Positions 54,553-64,000 of a stretch of 64,000 bases of DNA are shown in pieces (within the stretch, counting starts at the first letter, position 1; every line of letters starts with the position of its first letter). The stretch covers positions 62,306,244 through 62,370,243 of the forward strand of contig OZ035961.1 in assembly GCA_964034945.1 (NCBI GenBank), written 5' to 3'. Position numbers and translations under genes: made by a program. Source of the DNA: Chrysopilus asiliformis (taxonomy: Eukaryota; Arthropoda; Insecta; Diptera; Rhagionidae). The notes under the pieces are model-generated. The model ran no database searches and was not told the DNA's origin. It was given only the letters and a program-made list of their open reading frames with translations.

Positions 54553-54939
54553 GCACTAACTGTAGTTCTTTTTTTTAATGTTCTAGAACACAGAACATTA
54601 AAAAAACGATCCAGAGTAAGTGGGAAATTTCATTGAGTTCGAATGGCAACTAACTTCACGTTGGTTACACCAGTAGGCCGTTACTACTATATTTTCTTGA
54701 TATAATCACGACTCGCTATCTCCCATGATTAAAACTATTTCACTGTCGAACAGAACCAACAAACCACTAACACAAAATCCTGAATTGAGAATAAAATGTC
54801 AGATTTATTATGTTGATGCAGTGATGCTATGTACTTTTAGTGCCATTCCCCTTTCCAAATGACGAAATTCCCCTTTTTCCCCTTTTTCAATGACGAAATT
54901 CCCCTCGTTTTTCCCCTATAAAAACAACGAATCATACTA

Positions 54940-55614
54940 ATATATAAAAATGAGTTGGTGTCTGTCTGTCTGTCTGTCTGTTCCTCTTTCACGCAAAAAC
55001 GGCTGAACCGATTGACTTGAAATTTGGCATGAGTGTCTGTGGTAGTTCTGGTTCCAACATAGGCATACGGAAAAGTAGCGCGAGGGATGGGGGAGCAAGG
55101 GGAGGGGGTAAAATGATTTTGAAACTTAGGTTTTGTGCTATGTTACTCTTTCGCGGGGAAACTACTGAACCGATTGGCCTGAAATTTGGCATAGATGTTC
55201 GTCGAGGGTCCAGCCCCAACACAGACCCATTAAAAAGTAGCCCGAGAGGTGGGGGGAGTAAGGGGAGGGGGTCAAGTGATCTCGAAACTTAGTTTTCCCT
55301 CTATGTTACTCTTTCGCAGGGAAACTACTGAACCGATTGTCCTGAAATTTGGCATACATGTTCGTCGGGGGTCCAGCCCCAACATAGACCCATTAAAAAG
55401 TAGCCCGAGAGGTGGGGGGAGTAAGCTGAGGGGGGTAAAGTAATACCGAATGCAAGTGCTGGAATTTTTTGTTAGTTTGTTAATCATTTTCCGAAGAGAG
55501 AAAACTAACGAACAGCATGCAGGCTACCTAATTTTTAACCAACTGAATTTAGTTTTCCTAAGTTTTTTTTCTGTTCACGCTTTCAGCCGGGCGAAGCCGG
55601 GTCCAAATTCTAGT
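54940..55614 (+). mobile_element. HINE-like element, family E, with 3-unit minisatellite
   Basis: Starts AATATATAAAAATGAG with (GTCT)5 and AACGGCTGAACCGATTGACT. Then come three ~150-bp units with CTGAAATTTGGCAT and TAGCCCGAGAGGTGGGGGGA. It ends with the GC hairpin CAGCCGGGCGAAGCCGGGT and TTCTAGT. That terminus is typical of Helentron-associated elements. The ORFs here are repeat artefacts. Confidence 0.75.
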
Positions 55615-56880
55615 TTTAAATAAAGAATTCATTTATTAAAACCAAAAATTATTGTCATCTGGACTCATGTTAAAGTCTTTTAAGAGAAAAAAGCACAAAT
55701 TAGGAAATAATTTTATATTTTGTAAAGTTTTAACAAAATTCCCGATAACAACGTTACGGGTCTCCAACCAAACGTCAAATAAGATATGAAAAAAAGTCGA
55801 AATTCACAATTGGATAATAATCAAAGCAAGTCACAAATGTATAAATCAAGGTATAGTTCCTTTGCTTTTGAGCTTGAAATGATCCTGTCCTCCTTAAATT
55901 CGGTAAAAATTATTTCCATATTTTGAATTTAAAAAATATAAAAATATTAAAGAATGGAAAAAAACGAAATCAAGTCGCGAATGGAACTCGATTTTTGTAT
56001 TTCGGGCACTTTGCCACTGGTCCATGAATTCTTCTGGTGAATATTGGCCGAAATTAGTACATTAAGCCAAATTTTAAAGATGACCAAGAAATTACCGATT
56101 TAATTGATTTTTACATAATTTAAACAAAGCACTTCTGCTAATTTGCAATTTAAAATATTTCTATTGAAAATATATTTAAGAAATCCGAAAAACGAACAAC
56201 AAATATGTGTCAATGAACTTTCATGGAAACTACTTTCTATCAAAGTCTTTTAAAGGAGTTTTAAAAAATGGTACTTTTTAATGTGCTTTTTTCAAAGCGG
56301 TTAAAAGTACTTTACAATTGCAATACGATCATTATAAAGTGGCAAATGCATAAATAAGGGCATTTCCTTCCCTCTTTACCTTTGCCTAAGCTTGGAATTG
56401 GATTGTAATTGTTTTTATTTATTTGTATTTCTACTTTTCCGTAATTTTTTAAAATTATTTCGGATTTAGTGAAAATGCGAAGATTTTTCCCTCGTTGTAA
56501 ATCGTTTCCCCTCGTTTTGAAGCGTTTTCCCCTTTTCGCCTATTAACAATTTTTATAGTCAAATTCCCCGCAAAAAGGGGATTCACCTCGATATTGGCAG
56601 GGTGCGTGATGGCAGCGCCATCTAGTGGTTGCAACTAGGGCGGAATTTTTGACATTTGAATGACCGAACGAGAATCAAACAAATAAATAATTTCGAAACA
56701 AGATGTGAGAAGAAATCGGTATGTAAACCGCAAGTGAATAAAATTCAACAAATTCTAAAAGCTTTTACAAGTCTGGTGTTGATAATTATTAAACGTTTTT
56801 TTTAGATTTTTAGGAAATATGAGTTTATTAGTTATCAGAACCGGCTTTCAAGCTGTCACACACGACATCGCCTTTCAACC
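55615..56880. other. No recognised gene; TTCCCC-rich ends
   Basis: AT-rich sequence. TTCCCCTCGTTTT-like clusters at 54850-54925 and 56490-56590 resemble each other and may be the ends of an older element into which the 54940-55614 HINE was inserted. No coding content recognised. Confidence 0.4.
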
Positions 56881-57179
56881 TCAGACTCCAATAAAGTGAG
56901 CACTGCATATTCTGTCATGTGGTTTTGGGCACCATGACGATCCGTCAGCACTAAAATATAACAATAAGTATATTAAGGATTTTTAATCACTCTGAGGTGT
57001 TACTTCCCATATGTGAAAATTTCATTTCATAGGTTGGCTTACTTTTTCCTCTTTACAGCAGCTATCCATTTGTTTCGTTGATCTAATTTCCAACTCGCTC
57101 TTGGAAATCTGTAGAATTTGTAGTTCTTGTTCAGTCCATTGTTCTTACAATTCACTACACAACACGTTCCGTAACCCAT
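56881..57179 (-). pseudogene. THAP zinc-finger gene, two exons
   Basis: Exon 1 runs from 57179 to 57043 on the minus strand: MGYGTCCVVNC starts the C2CH finger, followed by YKFYRFPRASWKLDQRNKW. A GTAAGC donor follows. Exon 2 (56950-56881) joins in frame after a TTTTAG acceptor: ADGSSWCPKPHDRICSAHF, then a stop. CxxxC..CxxHF plus the F+FP and W motifs define a complete THAP DNA-binding domain. The stop three codons after HF means that either later sequence has decayed or it is a fragment of a THAP transposase (P-element type) or host gene. The mariner element is inserted 171 bp upstream. Confidence 0.7.
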
Positions 57180-57350
57180 TTTAATTTTCCTTTTAAAAAT
57201 ATGCGAATAACCAGATTTTACCAAGTTTCACTGACAGCGACAATTTCTCGCCTGAAGTTGTCAATTTTAGCCCTTCGTGCGCTGCGATCGATTTTGATTC
57301 CCCCACCAGGTAGTTCGCACCCAGCCAATAGCATCACTGTGTTGAAGTTA

Positions 57351-58255
57351 ACACATGGATCAATAAGTCCCGAGACTAACAATGAAAACAACATTTTTTT
57401 TGCGAAATTTTTTTTTATTCATCAATATAATCACCTTTTAGGGTGATACAATCGTCACGCCATGCGTATCCCAAAAAACTGACGCCATGACTTTGCCAGC
57501 TGACTGCTGCGTTTTCGGACGCTTCGGACGGCTTTCGCCAGCTGTGCGCCACTCAGATGACTGCCGCTTCGACTCTGGAGTGTAGTGATGTATCCATGTT
57601 TCGTCCATGGTCACGTAACGACGCAAGAAATCTTTTTTATTGCGAGTAAATAGCGATAAACAGCTTTCTGAATCATCGACTCGTTGCTGTTTTTGTTCCA
57701 TCGAAAGCAATCGCGGCACCCACTTGGAAAAAACCTTTTTCATGCTCAATTTTTCATGAAGGATAGTAAATGCACTTCCATATGATATCTGTGTTATCTC
57801 AGCAATCTCACGGAGCTTCACTTTACGATCTTTCATTATAATTTTTGTCACTTCACTCACATTTTCCGGTGTAACGGCTTCCACAGGTCTACCCGAGCGT
57901 TCCGCGTCATTTGTGTCGGTACGACCACGTTTAAACTCGGCAAACCACCGACAAATCGTTGCTTTTGATGGACAAGAGTCCGGGTAACATTTTTCAATCC
58001 ATTGTTTCGCTTGCACGGTGTTTTTACCCATTAAAAAACAATGTTTTATCAGAACACGAAACTCGGTTTTTTCCATTTTTTAAACAAACTACAAAACGAC
58101 TTTACTCCAACCTCGATAACTCAGCTGTTTCTGGTCCGATCGACTTAAAATTTTGACACGTTTCAAGCAAAGGTTAGTACTCTAGAAAGACGTGGTTACT
58201 GGTTTACTACGAGCGTCATCTCTGGGTTAGTCTCGGGACTTATTGATCCATGTGT
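57351..58255 (-). mobile_element. Internally deleted mariner element (905 bp)
   Basis: TA is duplicated at 57349-57350 and 58256-58257. The TIRs ACACATGGATCAATAAGTCC(CGAGACTAAC) match over ~30 bp. Autonomous mariners are ~1.3 kb, so about 400 bp is missing from the 3' part of the gene. Confidence 0.92.
57438..58076 (-). pseudogene. Mariner transposase, C-terminally truncated
   Basis: 212 codons from the ATG at 58076. The N-terminal helix-turn-helix pair has LIKHCFLMGKNTVQAKQW, ATICRWFAEFKRG and ERSGRPVE (GRPR-like hinge). The linker WVPRLLSMEQKQQRV is followed by the first catalytic Asp in VTMDETWIHHYTPESK and then VMASVFWDTHGV. The frame then ends, with the HDNAxxH and third catalytic Asp regions deleted. 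Most similar in motif wording to the mellifera/irritans groups (recalled). Inactive, but its TIRs could be mobilised in trans (inference). Confidence 0.92.
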
Positions 58256-58589
58256 TAGCAGCATTCATTACCGTACGTTACCGTATAAAATTTAGCTTTG
58301 TTCCAAGCGGTGTTCGAGATGAAAAGGTGGTGCATGATTTTGTATGGAAAGCTTGTTCTGAACTGCTTCAGAACATTAAAAAAAAAAACAAAGCAGTCAT
58401 TGGGACTGCCGACAGAAGTGATAACCTTAAACTATGAAATAACAGAATTTTTTTGGATTTTGAAATTAATTGTAGTATCAAAAATTAATATTTCATAATT
58501 TGTAATTTAAAATCATTAACATTAGTCTGGTTTTCACATCTATCGCCACTCCGAGCAACAATTATATACATTGTTATATGGTTTTTTAT

Positions 58590-59134
58590 ACCCGTATGGT
58601 GAAACCAAAGGGTATATTAACTTTGCCTTACCGTTTGTAACGCCAAGATCCCGTCATCGCACAAAAAAATGAATTACACCAGTGTGTTTAGAATGATGAA
58701 AAAAGTTGAATTTAGCATGTCCGTCCGTCTGTCCGTCTGTCTGTCCGTCCGTCTGTGGCGCGGATTGCCGGCGCACGGATTGAGCTACAGACTTGAAATT
58801 TGGCACAGGTCCGTTTTTCGTAAAATGCGAGGCTAAGTTCGTTAATGGGCAAAAATGGACCATTAGGGGGGTACCCCCCATACGAACGAAAACGTTTTTT
58901 GCGAATATCTCAAAAACGGTGCATCTTATCAAAAAAGTGCAAGAGCAAAAGTTGTTTAGGACATGATTCTACATTAAAGTTCCATACATGAAAATCCAAT
59001 TGGAACAAGTTTTAAAAAAATCTTATTGGAAAGTTTGACTTCAAAGTGGAATTTTGATACGCCGTTCAATTAAATCACCATACGGGTTTTCAATAATTGC
59101 CAGATTGGCAATTATAGCTTTTGTTATGTTTTAT
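58590..59134 (+). mobile_element. HINE/DINE-1-like element, family A, copy 4
   Basis: Starts CCCGTATGGTGAAACCAAAG, has (GTCC/GTCT)n at 58720-58754, and the stem-loop ATTGCCAGATTGGCAAT near 59097. Near-identical to copy 2 in reverse orientation, as part of the inverted duplicated block. Confidence 0.8.
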
Positions 59135-59273
59135 TAATAAGGCTGATAGAGGCTAACATTATTATTGGGCGTCTCTGCATTTAACATGCTTGCTCATTTC
59201 ATGGGTACAAAAACAAAACTGAGGACAACAAAAATTAAATTAGTAAAAATTTGCTCAAAACCAAATTCATTTA

Positions 59274-59793
59274 TGACGTTTTCGACTGGCAGATTCAGGG
59301 CAGATTCAGAGCACGCTCTACCCCAGTTTAGAGCAAGGTATTTCGAGCAGATCTCGAGTAGATTTCGAGCACCTCTGCTTGGGAGTCGAGCATTTCTCAA
59401 AGAACAAGAAGAAGCATAAAACAAATTAAAATTAATTTTGATATATTCCCCTTAAGTTGACACTGCACTAATATATTTCTGACCAAATGAAATTCTTCTT
59501 CACTAGATGAAGAAGAATCCAAGAAATCAAAATCATAAATATCTTCCATTTACGATTCCACACGATTTTGTTAGCCTTAACCTCAAAAGAGCAACTCAAA
59601 TCTGACTACATTAAGCAGATCACAAAATTGCTCGAAAAATGCTCTTTTAGTGCTCGCATACGGAGTACTTGCGTCACTCGAACACGTAACTCTTTTTCGA
59701 GCGATCAAAAAATCTCAGTCGAACACAAGATCTCAGAGTGAGCAAATTTAGAGCAACTTCAGAGCAAAAAGAGCATGCCAGTCGAAAACGCCA
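59274..59793. mobile_element. 520-bp MITE, TIR TG(A/G)CGTTTTCGACTGGCA, TSD TTA
   Basis: Inverted ends TGACGTTTTCGACTGGCA / TGGCGTTTTCGACTGGCA. TTA is duplicated at 59271-59273 and 59794-59796. The empty site is present in the inverted block copy near 20120-20130. Many AGAGCA/GAGCAC motifs fill the interior. PIF/Harbinger-like by TSD. Confidence 0.88.
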
Positions 59794-60127
59794 TTAGTGA
59801 TTTAATTAATTTCTTTTGAAAAGAATAAATTAAATACGTCCATGGATATATAACACGTTTGTTTTGTACGCTATATTTGGCATTTCGAATGCGGAGTATT
59901 TCAAGAACCATTCAACATAACCTCAAACATCAACAGATGATTTAGTTAGTTGGCCACCCTATTTCTTCAAACAAGGTTGCTAACACATCCCTATTTACTC
60001 GTCAAGGTTGGTAATGGGTACCAGGGGATCCATTTTGAAAGAGAGAGTCAAAATGTGCGAAAGAGAATCTAGCTGTGTTTCGCGCTATTTGATTTCTTAG
60101 CGTATTATGGGAGATTATACTTCCATT

Positions 60128-60751
60128 GGGCGCATTCACGGTACTCAACGGTTGAGAAATTTGCTCAACAGTTGAGAGATTTACTCATCATAACCACTGA
60201 TCGGACGCCATTTTTTGTATCGAAAAATTTCTGCGATACTTTTCTGCGCAACCGATGGATTGAGTATTTTGACAGATAACAACTGGCGTTTTTTCGAAGA
60301 ACAAAATATTTGAAAAAACAGAATGGCTTTTCTGGATCAAATTTACAAATTAAATTATATAGAATATAATATTTTCGAAACTCCGGAGGTGCATCACAGA
60401 TTACAAACTGATAAGTTGCATTTTATTAGTTTACAAGAGATGGAAATATTTCCAATCGTTTGAAGAAATTTTTCATTCCGCACTTTCACCGATTCACGGC
60501 GTTTAAATATTTCATGCGCAAATAAAAATGTTTGCACTAAATCATGAATCTGTTGCAATGTTTGTGGTAACATCATCTTCAGCTAAAAACTCCAAAAACC
60601 AGTGGTTTTCCATAATTCCAACTAACAATTTTCACACAACAAATTTTCCCTCCATTTGTCTATGACAAGATTGACAGATATCAGCTGTATCGAGGCATTC
60701 ACGAGAACTAATCGAGATTTACTCAACCGTTGAGTATTCGTGAATGCGCCC
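60128..60751 (-). mobile_element. Harbinger-like MITE, TIR GGGCGCATTCACG, copy 2
   Basis: Reverse-orientation counterpart of 19160-19790, flanked by ATT on both sides (60125-60127, 60752-60754). Only scattered differences from copy 1. Confidence 0.8.
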
Positions 60752-60774
60752 ATTGTATATACTTCGTTGTGTCG

Positions 60775-61130
60775 GATGAATAACAATGAAGCAGCAACAG
60801 CAACAGTAAAAATTGACGTTTCTGAATTGTATAATAAACCTTTCTTCCATGATTATCTAAATTAAATTTTTATTTAACCATATTCTGAAACTTACTTTTA
60901 AACACAAAATTCGTTTCCAAAATTGAACTTTTTTGTCAATCACTTATATACATAACCAACAAAAATCAGCTGTCAACATTGCTGCTCAAATTTAGGATTA
61001 GAAATGAATTGGCAAGCAAAATATCTCTGAAAATCTGACGTCACAGAGTCGATTCTCGACCAATCAAAACACTTCCTCCGTGACTTTGCTGTTGATACTT
61101 CGTTGTAAATCAGCTCACAGTATAATGTAG
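60775..61130. mobile_element. Repeat E, single-arm copy
   Basis: Matches one arm and the spacer of the 18238-19136 foldback, including CTCAAATTTAGGATTAGAAATG and GATTCTCGACCAATCAAAACAC. It lacks the 18506-18751 MITE and so supplies that element's empty site (61016-61028). Confidence 0.7.
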
Positions 61131-62453
61131 AGTACCGCAATGATGCACTTTAGTTCTTCACTTACTATGAGTATGGACTAGAGAGACTACAATTTAGAGA
61201 GTGGACTTCAGCGCTTAATAGGCTGTCTTACTGAATAGGACACTATATTAAATCTAGTTAGAATAGTCTATTAGGACAGATTACAACGGTCTGTAATTTT
61301 TTTTTTTCGAAAGAATTACGAATTTTAATTTTTTTTTTCGAAAGAATTCATTTTTTTTTATACTTCAGGCATGAGTTTTTTACTGATAGTTATTGTGGCA
61401 ATTATTTGTGGCTATTATTCAACTTTAAAAAGTTTTCCGAGCTTGTTTTTCAGCTATGCCGCCATTTTTACACATCCCTTTGTCCACTCTCTAAATTCCA
61501 GGCAGCCGAGCGTATGCGCTTTTCTTCTAAAATCTCACATTTTAGAAGAAAATACACGGTTTTTTTAGGCCATTGGTGATCTCTTTATAATCTAAGGGAG
61601 AACTCCAATTGGGCAGGGACAGCAGCAGCGGCAGAACCAGAATATGCTTTCTGTCCCACAATGAAATTCGAATTCTGACGAAAATAGTAGAAATCTACGT
61701 AGCAAATAGCAGTATAATACTTTCTTGTTACGTATTCAATTAGTTTTTCCTCCATCTCAAGTATTACAAATATTTCCTTCCGTCCATATATCCAAAAAAT
61801 ATCAACAACATTTGTGAGGTTAAATTGAAAGCAGAAATTTATAGATTAGAGCTAAAATGTGTTTCTGCTGCTGCCGCTGCCTCTACTGCTGCTTTATTGG
61901 AGCTCAACACATGTGTCTATTGGGTTCAAAACGAATCGATTCCATTTTTGAAAAAAATTAAGTTACGATTGATTTTGGTCCTACTGTTGGTTCCCACGAC
62001 TTACTTAACCATTCGTTATGATCAAAACGGTTTTATGCCGTTAAAAATCGGTCTAAATAAGACAAAAACTTTGTGATACTGAGACTCCCGTTTATTACAC
62101 TCACTTTCTTTTATATCATTTTAATGCTTATTTAGCTAAAATTATAATTATTGATTAATGTCTATTTTGCTGATTCACATCAATTTGTTTACGCTCGCGA
62201 TGGACTCGCGATCAAAAATGTCGACGCAGGTATTGCATAGTAACAGGGCTATAACGTAAATTGCACAGGGTCGTAGATTTTGTAGAAGAAAGTTTTGTGT
62301 TGACCACAACTGATATTTTTAATATGACTCCAATCGACTCAGGAGTGATCGGGAAATGTTTTTTATGCAAAATTAAGAGGTCGAAATTTTTCAAGAATAT
62401 AATACTTTATTATACTCCGTAGAAGAAAGTAAAAATTTAATCAGTTATTTGAA
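61131..62453. other. Unassigned sequence
   Basis: A direct repeat of AATTTTTTTTTTCGAAAGAATT lies near 61296-61350. ORFs at 61371-61568 and 61825-62076 have no recognised domain; the second has a hydrophobic helix (RLILVLLLVPTTYLTI). Confidence 0.4.
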
Positions 62454-62720
62454 TTGTTCGAAACCAACGCCCCGAGCAGGAAACCAACGTCATTAACAGA
62501 TACAAGCGATCCCAGAGCTGGACCTAAAAAATTGACCATCGAGGAATATAAAATAAGACAGCAACAAAAATCAACAGCGACGCCCAGAAGGCAGAGAGGA
62601 GGCAAAAGAAATAGGTTGCGGCTAGAGATAGCAGACTGGCGGGAACTACAACAAATAGCAAACACCGCGGAAGAAAACTTAAAATATAATATACTAGAAG
62701 AGAAAACAAGAAACAGTTAA
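62454..62720 (+). CDS. Small basic protein, retroelement-like, unrecognised
   Basis: 88 codons: a hydrophilic N-terminus with KKLTIEEYKIRQQQ, a basic RRQRGGKRNRLRLE patch and a helical C-terminus. KLTIEEYK followed by an Arg/Gly-rich patch is reminiscent of peptides next to insect LTR elements (recalled, weak). A second small ORF follows 75 bp downstream. Function unknown; it could be a fragment of a larger dead ORF. Confidence 0.35.
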   Translation: MFETNAPSRKPTSLTDTSDPRAGPKKLTIEEYKIRQQQKSTATPRRQRGGKRNRLRLEIADWRELQQIANTAEENLKYNILEEKTRNS

Positions 62721-62795
62721 ATAAAATAATTAAAAAAAACTAATAAGTAAAATTAAATAAAAGTTTTTTTTCCAAGTAAAATTTAAATCTTTGTA

Positions 62796-62978
62796 ATGGA
62801 TAAAACCCAATCAAAAAAGGTAGAAAATACAGGCCAAGTAGCCAATAATATAGTTATTGAAAAAGTTAATTTAGAAAATGCAGAAATTCTAATTTTAATG
62901 TATATCATAGTAGCTATAAAAATTATAGAAATCTTATACTTAATATATAAAAACCACAAGAAAAATTTGAAAAAGTAA
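62796..62978 (+). CDS. Small membrane-type protein, unrecognised
   Basis: 60 codons. A polar N-terminus leads to one predicted transmembrane helix (EILILMYIIVAIKIIEILYL) and a basic tail IYKNHKKNLKK, a single-pass layout. An A-rich tract with AATAAA follows at ~63006-63030, then a GTGGTGAAC..GTTCACCAC hairpin (63058-63089). May form a pair with the preceding ORF at the 3' end of a retroelement (inference). Confidence 0.35.
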   Translation: MDKTQSKKVENTGQVANNIVIEKVNLENAEILILMYIIVAIKIIEILYLIYKNHKKNLKK

Positions 62979-63569
62979 TATTTAAGTACTGTATAAAAAA
63001 AAAGAAATAAAATAAAATAAAATAATTTTTTTTTTACTTTTGCTTTTTCTGTCAATTGTGGTGAACCAAATTTCTTTCAAGTTCACCACTATAAAATTTT
63101 ATAAAAGTCAAAGGGAAAACCGAGTTCTTTTAGGTTTACCCTCGATTATTTGCATGAGATCATATTTCACGATCTTTTACATTTTCTGTTTAGTTTACGA
63201 AAAAATGTAAAATTCTCAAGTGATGCAATAAGTTATCCTTTCGATAATTTATGCGTTTGAGTTTCTGGGAAAGGGTCGTAAAAAAGTTTTGAAACAAACT
63301 GTTAAAAATATACACATGATCGATTAAAACCATGCTCAGTCTTTCATTTCAAATATCATGATATTTCTAAAAGAAGGATGAGTCAATAGTTCATATACAT
63401 GAACGAGTATTTCTGGCATCGTTCCTTATGCTAAATAAGGAAGAATCCAAGAAATTAGGATGGGGAAGCAATCCACATACAATGATCGAGTATTTCTTGC
63501 AACATCCCTTATCAATAAGGAAAGTCCACTCACACATTGATCAAAATTTCTCGTATCGTGCCTTATGTA

Positions 63570-63687
63570 TTTATCCCTTGTGCTGCATAAGCAAACAATA
63601 CAAAGTAGGTTGGGCATAGTTCTAACTGATCTTGCATTTATCCCTTGTGCTGCATAAGCAAGCAATACAAAGTAGGTTGGGCATAGT
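63570..63687 (+). repeat. Tandem duplication of a ~50-bp segment, ~67-bp period
   Basis: TTTATCCCTTGTGCTGCATA..GTAGGTTGGGCATAG occurs at 63570-63619 and 63637-63687 with one difference. Smaller echoes (AGTAGGTTGGG, TTATGCAACAAGG) continue to 63750. No gene in 63090-64000 was recognised. Confidence 0.75.
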
Positions 63688-64000
63688 CCTTTACAAAGTA
63701 TGCAGTTTCTCTTATGCAACAAGGAAGAAATTGAAAAGTAGGTTGGGTTATATCAAAGAGATTATAAATCTACAAGAGGTATTGCGGAGAACAAAACGTC
63801 GATCGAAAATTTTTTATGATGATAGGTCGTTTCGGTCGCCATCGGAGGGTAAGAAACCTCAAAATGAGAGAGTCGAAATAAACAGAAAGTGCATATGTGT
63901 GTACGTTTTATGAATTTACGATGCTTTAGGCCGCGGTAGTTATTTGCAAAAGTTGTATTCTGTTCCATCTGATGGCTGCGTTCAGACGAGGTTGAAACTG

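Noticed and set aside
54989..55487. Gly/Ser-rich ORFs on both strands
   Set aside because: They are the three minisatellite units of HINE family E and do not represent a gene.
56821..56900. Plus-strand peptide MSLLVIRTGFQAVTHDIAFQ.. with a GTGAGC donor
   Set aside because: It is antisense to the phase-correct THAP exon 2, which has family motifs; the plus-strand frame has none.
61371..62076. Hydrophobic ORFs as membrane proteins
   Set aside because: No start context, splice structure or family similarity; composition is as expected from T-rich sequence.

Overview
This is a transposon-dominated, AT-rich, intron-containing eukaryotic window, most likely from a higher fly (Diptera: Brachycera). 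The basis is short (~50-60 bp) introns, insect-type transposons (LOA-clade non-LTR, Ty3/gypsy, PIF/Harbinger, mariner, pogo/Tigger, hAT, piggyBac-like) and many HINE/DINE-1-like elements with a (GTCT)n or (GTCC)n core. The species call is inference. Only two host genes are well supported: a single-exon Cox19 homologue (23564-23833) and, 55 bp downstream on the same strand, a four-exon phosphopantothenoylcysteine decarboxylase gene (Ppcdc, 23889-24653). They may share one transcript.

Layout. 1-3.3 kb holds two minisatellites and a HINE-like repeat. 3.8-4.2 kb is one arm of an inverted dispersed repeat whose other arm abuts Cox19. 5.4-8.3 kb holds a deleted Harbinger element that keeps the ends of both its genes, a foldback, and an element with interleaved inverted repeats. 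9.6-15.3 kb is a dead Ty3/gypsy element with two 167-bp LTRs, split by a palindrome-ended HINE. 15.6-17.7 kb has traces of decayed coding sequence. 18.2-20.8 kb is a repeat block that recurs inverted at 58.6-61.1 kb.

25.0-27.6 kb is a pogo/Tigger-like element with two MITEs inside. 28.15-45.03 kb is a nested series: a LOA element, split by a hAT-like element, split by a HINE minisatellite, split by a CR1/Jockey-like element. That last element is itself split by a Harbinger fragment and by a second hAT element that carries HINEs. 45.3-45.5 kb has a GC-rich hairpin cluster. 46.5-50.2 kb holds further HINEs and tRNA-like units.

50.5-52.9 kb is an inverted-terminus element with a spliced DUF4806-type gene inside. 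53-54.5 kb holds a piggyBac-like MITE and a second deleted Harbinger. 54.9-55.6 kb is another HINE. 56.9-58.3 kb has two THAP-domain exons followed by a deleted mariner. 61.1-64 kb is largely unassigned, with two small retroelement-like ORFs and a short tandem duplication. Several insertions can be read precisely because empty-site copies, or restored reading frames, lie in the same window.
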